Assembly (NCBI GenBank): GCA_947623455.1
Contig: OX392527.1
Coordinates: forward strand, 4,832,001 to 4,896,000
Origin: Mimachlamys varia
Lineage: Eukaryota > Mollusca > Bivalvia > Pectinida > Pectinidae
Reading direction: 5' to 3'
DNA length: 64,000 nt
This document shows, piece by piece, positions 14,440-25,391 of the stretch. Within the stretch, counting starts at the first letter, position 1; every line of letters begins with the position of its first letter. The position numbers and the translations under genes are program-made. A model generated the notes under the pieces. That model worked only from the letters and a program-made list of their open reading frames with translations, was not told the DNA's origin and ran no database searches.

Positions 14440-14740
14440 AACACTACCCTTGTGTTGCAACAAGAAACAAAACATCAGAGTCCTGGCCACACTACTTGCC
14501 GGAAATGTCGAACTAAACCTCGGACCAAAAACGAATGGCAGCTGAAACCCGCATAATCTCTGCGAAAACCCAGTTAACTGCAATGGAGTCTGTTGTGACT
14601 CTTTTAAGACAAACATCAGAGAATACCAAAGTGTCTACAAAACCATAATCCGAACTAAATATCAATTAAACTAGAGAATAAGACTATAAAGCTTTTCTGC
14701 GAACAAGAAGCCCCAAACAAACGACACTTTACAATAAAGA
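14440..14740 (+). pseudogene. LINE ORF N-terminal remnant: 2A-like motif and PHD-like finger
   Basis: One plus-strand frame reads ...RVLATLLAGNVELNLGPKTNG before a stop. The core GNVELNLGP differs from the 2A consensus (D-V/I-E-x-N-P-G-P) by Asn for Asp and Leu for the first Pro. Such 2A peptides at the N-terminus of the replication protein are known from several animal non-LTR retrotransposons. About 15 codons later another frame reads CENPVNCNGVCCDSF, resembling the 'C..PV.....GVCCDSC' PHD-like finger of these elements. Further on FCEQEAPN resembles its 'FC..CG.PN' end, with the second Cys lost. A stop and changed residues make the segment non-functional. Confidence 0.55.
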
Positions 14741-17700
14741 TCTTCCTCAAATAGCGACAGACCAAGACTAAGCAGGAACCGATCTAACACATCACCAAAG
14801 ATCTTCATCAAATAGCGACAGATCAAGACTGAGCAGGAACCGATCTAACACACCACCGAAGATCTTCATCAAATAGCGACAGATCAAGACTGAGCAGGAA
14901 CCGATCTAACACACCATCAAAGATCTTCCTCAAACAGCGACAGATCAAGACTAAGCAGGAACCGATCTAACACATCACCAAAGATCTTCCTCAAACAGCG
15001 ACAGACCAAGACTAAGCAGGAACCGATCTAACACACCACCAAAGATCTTCATCAAACAGCGACAGATCAAGACTAAGCAGGAACCGATCTAACACATCAC
15101 CAAAGATCTTCCTCAAACAGCGACAGATCAAGACTAAGCAGGAACCGATCTAACACACCACCAAAGATCTTTCTCAAACAGCGAAAGATCAAGACTAATC
15201 AGGAACCGATCTAACACACCACCAAAGATCTTCATCAAACAGCGACAGACCAAGACTAAGCAGGAACCGATCTAACACACCACCAAAGATCTTCATCAAA
15301 TAGCGACAGATTAAGACTAAGCAGGAACCGATCTAACACACCACCGAAGATCTTCATCAAATAGCGACAGACCAAGACTAAGCAGGAACCGATCTAACAC
15401 ACCAACAAAGATCTTCATCAAACAGCGACAGATCAAGACTAAGCAGGAACCGATCTAACACATCACCAAAGATCTTCCTCAAACAGCGACAGACCAAGAC
15501 TAAGCAGGAACCGATCTAACACACCATCAAAGATCTTTCTCAAACAGCGACAGATCAAGACTAAGCAGGAACCAATCTAACACACCACCAAAGATCTTCC
15601 TCAAACAGCGACAGACCAAGACTAAGCAGGAACCGATCTTACACACCACCAAAGATCTTTTTCAAACGGCGACAGATCAAGACTAAGCAGGAACCGATCT
15701 AACACATCACCAAAGATCTTCATCAAACAGCGACAGACCAAGACTAAGCAGGAACCGATCTAACACACCACCAAAGATCTTCATCAAACAGCGACAGATC
15801 AAGACTGAGCAGGAACCGATCTAACACACCACCAAAGATCTTCATCAAACAGCGTCAGACCAAGACTGAGCAGGAACCGATCTAACACACCAACAAAGAT
15901 CTTCATCAAACAGCGTCAGACCAAGACTAAGCAGGAACCGATCTAACACACCAACAAAGATCTTCATCAAACAGCGACAGATCAAGACTAAGCAGGAACC
16001 GATCTAACACACCACCAAAGATCTTCCTCAAACAGCGACAGACCAAGACAAAGCAGGAACCGATCTAACACACCATCAAAGATCTTCATCAAATAGCGAC
16101 AGATCAAGACTAAGCAGGAACCGATCTAACACACCACCAAAGATCTTCCTCAAACAGCAACAGATCAAGACTAAGCAGGAACCGATCTAACACACCACCA
16201 AAGATCTTCATCAAACAGCGACAGACCAAGACTAATCAGGAACCGATCTAACACACCACCAAAGATCTTCATCAAACAGCGACAGACCAAGACTAAGCAG
16301 GAACCGATCTAACACACCACCAAAGATCTTCATCAAACAGCGACAGATCAAGACTAATCAGGAACCGATCTAACACACCACCAAAGATCTTCATCAAACA
16401 GCGACAGACCAAGACTAAGCAGGAACCGATCTAACACACCACCAAAGATCTTCATTAAATAGCGACAGATTAAGACTAAGCAGGAACCGATCTAACACAC
16501 CACCGAAGATCTTCATCAAATAGCGACAGACCAAGACTAAGCAGGAACCGATCTAACACACCAACAAAGATCTTCATCAAACAGCGACAGATCAAGACTA
16601 AGCAGGAACCGATCTAACACATCACCAAAGATCTTCCTCAAACAGCGACAGACCAAGACTAATCAGGAACCGATCTAACACACCATCAAAGATCTTTTTC
16701 AAACAGCGACAGATCAAGACTAAGCAGGAACCGATCTAACACACCACCAAAGATCTTCCTCAAACAGCGACAGACCAAGACTAAGCAGGAACCGATCTAA
16801 CACACCATCAAAGATCTTCATCAAATAGCGACAGATCAAGACTAAGCAGGAACCGATCTAACACACCACCAAAGATCTTCCTCAAACAGCGACAGACCAA
16901 GACTAATCAGGAACCGATCTAACACACCATCAAAGATCTTTTTCAAACGGCGACAGATCAAGACTAAGCAGGAACCGATCTAACACATCACCAAAGATCT
17001 TCATCAAACAGCGACAGACCAAGACTAAGCAGGAACCGATCTAACACACCACCAAAGATCTTCATCAAACAGCGACAGATCAAGACTGAGCAGGAACCGA
17101 TCTAACACACCACCAAAGATCTTCATCAAACAGCGTCGGATCAAGACTGAGCAGGAACCGATCCAACACACCACCAAAGATCTTCATCAAACAGCGTCAG
17201 AGCAAGACTAAGCAGGAACCGATCTAACACACCAACAAAGATCTTCATCAAACAGCGACAGATCAAGACTAAGCAGGAACCGATCTAACACACCACCAAA
17301 GATCTTCCTCAAACAGCGACAGACCAAGACTAAGCAGGAACCGATCTAACACACCACCAAAGATCTTCCTCAAACAGCGACAGACCAAGACTAAGCAGGA
17401 ACCGATCTAACACACCATCAAAGATCTTCATCAAACAGCGACAGATCAAGACTAAGCAGGAACCGATCTAACACACCACCAAAGATCTTCCTCAAACAGC
17501 AACAGATCAAGACTAAGCAGGAACCGATCTAAAACACCACCAAAGATCTTCATCAAATAGCGACAGACCAAGACTAATCAGGAACCGATCTAACACATCA
17601 TCAAAGATCTTTTTCAAACAGCGACAGATCAAGACTAATCAGGAACCGATCAAACACACCACCAAAGATCTTTTTCAAACAGCGACAGACCAAGACTGAG

Positions 17701-19619
17701 CAGGAACCGATCTAACACACCACCAAAGATCTTCATCAAATAGCGACAGCTCAAGACTGAGCAGGAACCGATCTTACACACCACCAAAGATCTTCATCAA
17801 ACAGCGACAGACCAAGACTAAGCAGGAACCGATCTAACACACAACCAAAGATCTTCATCAAATAGCGACAGATCAAGACTAAGCAGGAACCGATCTAACA
17901 CACCATCAAAGATCTTCATCAAATAGCGACAGATCAAGACTAAGCAGGAACCGATCAAACACACCACCAAAGATCTTCCTCAAACAGCGACAGACCAAGA
18001 CTGAGCAGGAACCGATCTAACACACCACCAAAGATCTTCCTCAAACAGCGACAGATCAAGACTAAGCAGGAACCGATCTAACACACCACCAAAGATCTTC
18101 CTCAAACAGCGACAGACCAAGACTAAGCAGGAACCGATCTAACACACCACCAAAGATCTTCCTCAAACAGCGACAGACCAAGACTAAGCAGGAACCGATC
18201 TAACACACCACCAAAGATCTTCATCAAATAGCGACAGACCAAGACTAAGCAGGAACCGATCTAACACACCACCAAAGATCTTCCTCAAACAGCGACAGAC
18301 CAAGACTGAGCAGGAACCGATCTAACACACCACCAAAGATCTTCATCAAACAGCGACAGACCAAGACTAAGCAGGAACCGATCTAACACACCACCAAAGA
18401 TCTTCATCAAATAGCGACAGATTAAGACTAAGCAGGAACCGATCTAACACACCACCGAAGATCTTCATCAAATAGCGACAGACCAAGACTAAGCAGGAAC
18501 CGATCTAACACACCAACAAAGATCTTCATCAAACAGCGACAGATCAAGACTAAGCAGGAACCGATCTAACACATCACCAAAGATCTTCCTCAAACAGCGA
18601 CAGATCAAGACTGAGCAGGAACCGATCTAACACACCACCAAAGATCTTCCTCAAACAGCGACAGATCAAGACTGAGCAGGAACCGATCTAACACACCACC
18701 AAAGATCTTCCTCAAACAGCGACAGACCAAGACTAAGCAGGAACCGATCTAACACACCACCAAAGATCTTCCACAAACAGCGACAGATCAAGACTGAGCA
18801 GGAACCGATCTAACACACCACCAAAGATCTTCCTCAAACAGCGACAGACCAAGACTAAGCAGGAACCGATCTAACACACCACCAAAGATCTTCCTCAAAC
18901 AGCGACAGACCAAGACTGAGCAGGAACCGATCTAACACACCACCAAAGATCTTCCTCAAACAGCGACAGATCAAGACTAAGCAGGAACCGATCTAACACA
19001 CCACCAAAGATCTTCCTCAAACAGCGACAGACCAAGACTAAGCAGGAACCGATCTAACACACCAACAAAGATCTTCCTCAAACAGCCACAGACCAAGACT
19101 AAGCAGGAACCGATCTAACACACCACCAAAGATCTTCATCAAATAGCGACAGACCAAGACTAAGCAGGAACCGATCTAACACACCACCAAAGATCTTCCT
19201 CAAACAGCGACAGACCAAGACTGAGCAGGAACCGATCTAACACACCACCAAAGATCTTCCTCAAACAGCGACAGATCAAGACTGAGCAGGAACCGATCTA
19301 ACACACCACCAAAGATCTTCCTCAAACAGCGACAGACCAAGACTAAGCAGGAACCGATCTAACACACCACCAAAGATCTTCCTCAAACAGCGACAGACCA
19401 AGACTAAGCAGGAACCGATCTAACACACCACCAAAGATCTTCCTCAAACAGCGACAGACCAAGACTAAGCAGGAACCGATCTAACACACCACCAAAGATC
19501 TTCATCAAACAGCGACAGATCAAGACTGAGCAGGAACCGATCTAACACACCACCAAAGATCTTCATCAAACAGCGACAGATCAAGACTAAGCAGGAACCG
19601 ATCTTACACACCACCAAAG
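14740..19619. repeat. 61-bp minisatellite inside the LINE, ~80 copies
   Basis: The unit contains AAGATCTTCCTCAAACAGCG and then a part ending ACCGATCTAACACACCACC. Variation is mostly at a few fixed positions (CAT/CCT after ATCTT, AAACA/AAATA, ACC/ATC, CTAAG/CTGAG). It lies between the LINE's PHD-like finger and its endonuclease remnant, where the family has a linker, and the left flank runs into the first unit without a break. I infer it grew from the LINE linker. Confidence 0.9.
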
Positions 19620-20290
19620 AAAACCCTGTGAATCACGAAGTTAACTGTAGGAGCATGAACGAAAATGGAGAAGAATTGTAAGCTGCTCTACCTAAAAACC
19701 AATCGTATATTATGTGCAACTGAATCCTGGCAAAAAGAGGTAGCACCAGAAGCCAACCCCACACGAGATGGTGCCATTAGATCAAGTGAAATACTCCTCA
19801 TCGAAGCACTACAGGAATGGCACAGGAACACTCGGAGAAAGATATCCAAACTCCTATCGAAGGAGAAATGGAATGTGTAAAAGTCAAAATAAAAATCAGC
19901 ACAGATCTCCTAGTTGAAACCTTTTACATGTACATGCCACACATAGAACAAAAGCATCTTGATGAACTGAAAACATTCCTAGAAAATTTTTAACACAAAA
20001 GCACCGAAATTACAATAATAACAGGAGAAATCTGGAACAATCATACAGAAAACGGACAAGATAGAGAAACCCAGCAAGGACTGGGTAGCCCTAACAGCAT
20101 CCAACATCTATACAAATACATGAGACCCCAATAGGACCGAAATTTACTGGACCTGATATTGTCACAAGCCCGACACTAGTGAAGTTCTAGATAAATTGTC
20201 CAGAGATTTCTGACCCAAGACATTGCCTTAACCGGTCCCGTACCACGGAATTGTACCACTCTAAAATGGAACGACGTTGGTCTGTGATAG
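19620..20290 (+). pseudogene. LINE AP-endonuclease domain remnant
   Basis: Translated in shifting frames, this gives VNCRSMNENGEEL, then CATESWQKEV, KIKISTDLLVETFYM, YMPHIEQKHLDELKTFLENF, an ITGE..NNHTENG segment and NLLDLILSQ. These match the usual order of an endonuclease/exonuclease/phosphatase domain in LINEs: N-C-R-S near the start, 'TESWL', a 'Y.PH.EQ..L..L..FL' helix, a 'I.GDFN' motif and 'N.LDLI'. Several frameshifts and stops are present and the 'GDFN' Asp is altered. The longest open piece (19665-19880) covers only part of the domain. Confidence 0.6.
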
Positions 20291-20499
20291 CAAAGGGAAA
20301 GCTGACATATTATTGGCCCGGTTCAAATAAGTTTTACTAAATCATCGAGCACCGAATCAACAGCAATTAAATGGAGTAATGTCGTATATTTCATAGCAAC
20401 GATTGCCTAAATCTGCTGCAAATAAAAAGATTTGAGTGGTCATACGGTCAACTTCGATAAATTTGGACACATTTTACGGGATCGAAACTGCGTGTCTCG

Positions 20500-20590
20500 G
20501 CTGCTATTTGGTCGAATGCGATCGCATTGGTAACCAAGCACTGGCAGACGACATCGCCTTACCAGCTATGAATCCCGCGTAATTAAAAAA
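20500..20590 (+). pseudogene. LINE reverse-transcriptase catalytic-motif remnant
   Basis: The plus strand encodes IGNQALADDIALPAMNP around 20525-20580. The ADD core with following hydrophobics corresponds to the F/Y-A-D-D motif of reverse transcriptases, with Leu in the aromatic position. The flanks are frameshifted. The short length makes this moderate evidence alone, but its position between the endonuclease and post-RT remnants supports it. Confidence 0.45.
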
Positions 20591-20690
20591 AAATCGAATA
20601 CCATTCAAGTAAGAGTGTATGTACGTAATTCTAATATTTGGGAAAGAGACATAATACAAACTTCGAATGGACCATAAACAAAACAAAACT

Positions 20691-20972
20691 GGAGTTACTG
20701 ACTTTGACTTTAAACATATTTATTGCCAATAAGCATTGAACAAGGGATTAGGCACAAGTTATCTCAAATTATCATTCTCCCATCATACATTTACAATTAC
20801 ATGACAACAATGATGATAGGCATAAGCACAATGCATCAATGGCATTTATATGATATTAACACAGGTAGAAATTTTACAAAATAGAAAGTACTGACAAAAT
20901 CTCTTGCTGGTTTTGATGAAATAATGCACATGTCTAAAAACGTTTAAATTAAGATCTATCGATAATTCAAAG
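20691..20972. other. Unassigned AT-rich segment inside the LINE span
   Basis: Between the RT motif remnant and the MITE I see no LINE-like coding signal. It begins with TTTAAACATATTTATTGCC and may be another short insertion or highly decayed LINE sequence. Confidence 0.3.
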
Positions 20973-21145
20973 CTACCAAGCACAGGGACCTGAGAATTTG
21001 ATACAGCTAGTTTTGGACCTAAAATAGGGTGTTTAGATTAATTTTACACATTTGGGGGGTTAAGATCAATTTTCGATAAAAATGTCCCCTCAATTGTCAT
21101 AAAGGCCATTTATGTAAAAATTTCTCAGGTCCTTGTGCTACCAAG
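20973..21145. mobile_element. 157-bp MITE with terminal inverted repeats and 8-bp target duplication
   Basis: The element is 20981-21137. It begins CACAGGGACCTGAGAATTT and ends with the near-perfect inverse, TTTCTCAGGTCCTTGTG. The 8-bp direct repeat CTACCAAG flanks it at 20973-20980 and 21138-21145. An 8-bp duplication fits hAT-type (or P-type) transposition. There is no coding capacity. It interrupts the LINE and so is younger than the LINE insertion. Confidence 0.85.
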
Positions 21146-21239
21146 CAAAAGAAGCTCAATAGTAACGATTATACCTAAGGTATTCAAATTTTGAAATGAT
21201 ATTCGTCTTTCAATTGAAAAACGTTGACAATCAAAGAAA

Positions 21240-22140
21240 GAGATACTGAATTCATATAAACATGTTGGGATGTTGATACCAAACGAACTGAAAGTCGGCG
21301 CACCGATCACGAACGAATGTGATAAAGGAAGGAGATCCTTCAATCTTATAACAGGATATGGACAAGACTGTAAAAATACCAACCCAACAATCTTATAACA
21401 AGATATGGACAAGACTGTAAAAATACCAACCCAACAATCTTATAACAAGATATGGACAAGACTGTAAAAATACCAACCCAACAATCTTATAACAAGATAT
21501 GGACAAGACTATAAAAATACCAACCCAACAATCTTATAACAAGATATGGACAAGACTGTAAAAATACCAACCCAACAATCTTATAACAAGATATGGACAA
21601 GACTGTAAAAATAACAACCCAACAATAACAACCATTTTACATAAGAAGGTTATTATACCCAGCGTGTTATACGGATCGTAATTTTGGAATAATTCACTAC
21701 AGAAGGATGCAAAAATACTCAATGTCTTCCAACCCGATATTGCGAAAAGGATGCAATGCTTCCGAAAGCTTACACGATCTGATATAGCGGAACGCATGCC
21801 CTGACTACGGAGACTCATCGCGGAAGTAGACAAAAAGAAACTTTTATTCCTCCGATCTTCCCTCGAACCCATGGCCAATAGCAAAGCAAATATTCTTGTC
21901 GCGCTTATACCAGTATCTTGACAACCAAGCAACTCTCCAAATTGGATTTATACCGGACATTGTCAAGTTATTAGCAAAGTATACTCTTCAAATTCAGCTC
22001 ACGGACTTCTTACACACAAACCATACAATATTCCCTCGAAGATTATACGGGAATAACTGGTCAATTCATCCATCCAGCACAAAGAAGTTGCTCTATTAAG
22101 ATAAAGGATTTATATCGACGGAGACTTCCTGTGATTTCAA
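21240..22140 (+). pseudogene. LINE post-reverse-transcriptase region remnant
   Basis: The plus strand translates to SYKHVGMLIPNELKVG, CDKGRRSFNLITGYG, then after the 47-bp array KVIIPSVLYGSELWNN, FQPDIAKRMQCFRKLTRSDI, LRRLIAEVDKKKLLFLRS and, in other frames, GFIPDIVKLLAKYTLQ and NSSIQHKE. This is the order in the C-terminal part of CR1-like ORF2 proteins ('YKHVGVLQ', 'G.....NP.T', 'LP..LYG.ELW', 'FQ...AK..QGL...TRSDI', 'LI...DKRKL.FL', 'GFIPDI..IL.KY'). At least three frameshifts and an internal stop make it a pseudogene. Confidence 0.65.
21346..21624. repeat. 47-bp minisatellite within the LINE, ~6 copies
   Basis: The unit contains ATCTTATAACAAGATATGGA followed by CAAGACTGTAAAAATACCAAC. The first unit is continuous with the LINE frame reading LITGYGQDCKNTNP, so the array grew from the conserved 'NP' region of the LINE ORF. 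Copies are nearly identical, indicating recent expansion. Confidence 0.95.
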
Positions 22141-22432
22141 GATACCCACCATATTGTAAACATACTCTTCTCCGCATATACTATGGAGAATACCGCATAC
22201 AACCTCTACAAAATACCCACCATATTGTAAACAAACTCTTCTCCGCATATACTATGGAGAATACCGCATACAACCTCTACAAAATACCCACCATATTGTA
22301 AACAAACTCTTCTCCGCATATACTATGGAGAATACCGCATACAACCTCTACAAAATACCCACCGTATTGTTAACAAACTCTTCTCCGCATATACTATGGA
22401 AAATACCGAATACAAATGTACAACCTCTAAAA
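22141..22432. repeat. 71-bp minisatellite within the LINE, ~4 copies
   Basis: The unit contains ATACCCACCATATTGTAAAC and then CTCTTCTCCGCATATACTATGG. It derives from the LINE C-terminal coding region, where the first copy reads FQDTHHIVNILLRIYYG. Confidence 0.95.
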
Positions 22433-22900
22433 GATACGTATTCTAACAAAAATACTAACTTTTACACCGACTTGGAGTGAAACGGTATATAAAGAAATAT
22501 ACAAAGACCGTAATCTCTATTTTGTATCTAAGTGATACAATTGTATATATGCCACCAAAGAGGACAGACATAAATTAATAGACCTGTTATTACTACGTAT
22601 GGATATAAAGTTGGCTTTTACATTGATAATCCCTCATAAGCATTTATTGAGAGTATTACAGGCAATACTCGATATGATCTCTTATTTCAAGGACTTGATT
22701 CAGCTTTTCTCCCCCGAAAGTTCTTGAAAATCGCATCCAAAGCTTCTCATTAAAGAACTGGAAGGCTGTGTATTATATCAAGATTATATTGTGATTTACA
22801 CAGTACCATGTGAGATACCATAACGTTTGCTCATTTCTGAATGTTCAATTGGTTTGTGAATCCCATTTTTTTGAGGAATAAAAGATTTGATTGATTGATT
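22433..22900 (+). mobile_element. LINE 3' end with (TTGA)n tail
   Basis: The remaining LINE C-terminal coding sequence and 3' UTR are unrecognisably decayed. The segment ends ATAAAAGATT followed by three TTGA-type units (22887-22900). Short tandem 3' tails rather than poly(A) are typical of CR1-like elements. Confidence 0.5.
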
Positions 22901-22938
22901 ATAACGAAAAAACCCAATCTTACCCAACCTTAGTACAA

Positions 22939-22967
22939 GAGACGTATATACCAGCTATATACGTCTC
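22939..22967. repeat. Perfect 12-bp inverted repeat with 5-nt loop
   Basis: GAGACGTATATA is followed by CCAGC and TATATACGTCTC. The arm resembles the tip of the terminal repeat of the element at 23384-24663 (CAGAGACGTATAAAG), so it may be a remnant of a related element. Confidence 0.8.
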
Positions 22968-23376
22968 CGCTAGTACATACCATATATATATATAGCATTG
23001 TTATCAGTATATAGTAAGTGTGTACATTGCATTTGGTATATGTGATTATTAAATTGCATTTCAATAATTTGCCTTCTGACTTTTTTATGACATTGATTCT
23101 GTTTTGATCATTGTCTTGTCATTGTACTTTGTTTCTGTAATTTACTAGTATTCAGACGTCTTCTCTAGGAAATCCACCCTACCTTCTCTCCCCCTTTTCC
23201 ACCCGACCTCCTTCCCATCCCTGCACATTCTCTACTTCCCTCCGTTCCCCCAAAACATATATGTATTCAATCATTATCAGCGGAGAGGGCTATTTTAAGT
23301 TGTAATAACTTGTTGTCCAATCCATTTATATACTTTACAATAAAATATGTTTAAACGATACCAAATATTTGGTTCT
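22968..23376. other. Intergenic sequence without recognised features
   Basis: This is AT-rich sequence with a short TATATATATATAG tract near 22985 and a C/T-rich stretch at about 23170-23250. No gene or element boundary was recognised. Confidence 0.5.
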
Positions 23377-24670
23377 ATTTTAGCAGAGACGTATAAAGCC
23401 AGAGATTGGCAACTCCCGTAGATCTCGCAATTTCCTGCATGAGCCTATTGTTCTCAGAGATTTGTCGCGAGATAGGGCTGCGGTCCGCGGATAGTGGATA
23501 CTGGAGACAAGTTTAATGACAGATCTCAAAAAACAAACATGCGATAAAAAAAAGTCATCTGATTAATAAAATAGATGTATAATGAACTTTTCACAATACA
23601 TGGGGATCGTTATTAGTGTAAAATAAGGGTGACTAACTTGTGTGAAAATGTAAATTATAATTTTACCTGTAAGAGATTGGGTATGAATTTGCAGTTGGTA
23701 GGGTGTGTAAATTTGTCGTGAACTTCGCCAGGAATGGTTATACTAGCTAGTCAGAAGTGTAAGATTACACTTAACGATACTGAACGATCCCTTGAGGCTT
23801 TTTATCCCTACTCACACCTTCCTCCTTTTGTTCGGCTCCGGTAAGATCTCCACACAGGTAAGTCATCTGCACACCTATGATGACTCCCGCGGCTCTCCAT
23901 CCCCGCCGGGGTTATTTGTGTGTCCCAGTATATAATTAGCGTTGAAATAACAACTAGCAAATGGGTGAATAAAATTGTCATTTGGATGCTCATATAAAAA
24001 GCTAAACATTGTGAAATCACATGGTATTTTTTAAATATGTTTCTAATGTTATAGTTCACCCTATATTCAGTAAGATTCAAGTTATTTCAAATCGATATAT
24101 GAGAAGGGATATTACGAAAAAAATAGAACTTAAATCATGAATAGATCATTTTGAAATACTGGTCCATTCTCAGATGAATTAAGCAATTTTGCAGTTATTT
24201 CCCGAAGCTGAACCAAAGAAGACTGGTATAAAGCATATTATAAAATACAAATCACCAAACAGATTTAAAATTGACCGTCTAGAAAAAAAAGGAGTTTAAA
24301 GAACACTCTTGCCTATTTTCTTTATACATTAAATCACGGTATATTTTCATATTTTAACTGCATAGTCATTATTTTATGGAGTTGAAGTGAAAAACAGCAA
24401 ATAATAACAATAATAGTAATCAAAATATATTGAAATAAATCTTCTAGGAAAAATCAAACCATATAATATATTTTTTTTATTTTGATAACATGATTTGCAA
24501 TGCCGCCTATGGCAGCCGTAATTTTTGCATTTCGGAACTCCTCTAACGATATCATAGACCGTAGCAATGAAATTGATGGATTCTGCATACTCCGCCCGAC
24601 ACGGGTGAGCTGCGGTAAGAGAAAGAGAGAGTTGCCAATCTCTGGCTTTATAAAACGTCTCTGATTTTAG
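23377..24670. mobile_element. 1.28-kb non-autonomous TIR DNA transposon
   Basis: The element spans 23384-24663. Its left end reads CAGAGACGTATAAAGCCAGA and continues GATTGGCAACTC. Its right end is the inverse, with a small internal indel, ending ACGTCTCTG, giving terminal inverted repeats of about 32 bp. ATTTTAG occurs directly outside both ends (23377-23383 and 24664-24670), a 7-bp target duplication. No transposase domain is visible, and a 90-codon minus-strand ORF inside has no recognisable motif. The CAG-type end recalls hAT elements, but those make 8-bp duplications, so the superfamily is left open. Confidence 0.85.
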
Positions 24671-25391
24671 TCAGTTTATTTTTACATTTTTCAAAAATCT
24701 TTCCAAAAATTAAACTGTCTATTCAATTCTTTACGTAATATATTTAGCTTAATTGAAGCAAATCAAAAGTTTATACTTTCCACCATAATTAGACATAAAA
24801 TGGTACTACATAATTATATACGTCAATGTGCTAACTCAATGAAAATTTCACATTCAAATAATTTCCGTAAAAGTTGACCCATTGCCCCAACCCGCCAAAA
24901 ATATATTCATTTAAACAGTCGTTAAAGATCGAGGAATGTATTCTCTTTTCGTGTATCAATTCCTCGTCTTTTTAAGACTTTTTCAAATGAATATGATTTT
25001 TCGGAAAGAAATTGGACGTCTGCGAGACGGAAACTAACGGATCACTTCGCCCTTTTCCGTCGCATGCTCCAAATTCACGGAAATTGCCGAGTGTGTTCTG
25101 AATGCCGCTTCCGGTTTCATCAGATACGAAAACAATTATCTATAGTTCGTTGTATACTATATTATATATATTTACAGCATTCAATGACTTATTCAACTTA
25201 ACTTTATCTACTAAAAATTGTGGAAATGATTATGGAATTATTTGATGAAATTTCGACATTCAATAAAGTACGAAACTGTGAATATATTTTGATAAATCCT
25301 GTCAAGTTTCACTTCAGCAAGTAGCAGTAAACTCCTGCAAAAGTGTTCTGTGCGGAACGGCCATAAATCTACCGGAGCTTAGCTGCCAGGA
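24671..25391 (+). promoter_or_regulatory. Presumed promoter and 5' UTR region of ZZEF1
   Basis: This region lies immediately upstream of the first coding exon. At 25105-25118 it has CCGCTTCCGGTTTC, whose reverse complement contains the ETS-type core CCGGAAG, common in TATA-less housekeeping promoters. The local sequence around 25020-25120 is richer in CpG than its AT-rich flanks. A second initiating site or non-coding exon cannot be excluded. An in-frame TAG 12 nt before the ATG limits the coding start. Confidence 0.3.

Larger units (their letters stand above)
14440..22900 (+). mobile_element. Decayed 2A/PHD-bearing LINE (CR1/jockey-like), expanded by internal minisatellites
   Basis: Remnants of one LINE lie in the expected order on the plus strand. 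They are a 2A-like motif and PHD-like finger (14440-14740), an AP-endonuclease-like segment (19620-20290), an RT ADD motif (about 20520-20580), the post-RT region (21240-22140), and a terminal ATAAAAGATT plus (TTGA)n tail ending near 22900. Many stops and frameshifts show it is dead. Three minisatellites (61, 47 and 71 bp) sit inside the element and account for about 5.4 kb. Removing them and the MITE leaves roughly 2.9 kb, shorter than a full CR1-type element, so deletions are likely. The collinear order supports a single insertion, though stacked fragments are possible. Confidence 0.65.

Noticed and set aside
14344..14616. Minus-strand 90-codon ORF
   Set aside because: The opposite strand carries the LINE 2A/PHD remnant. 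The minus-strand product has no recognisable motif.
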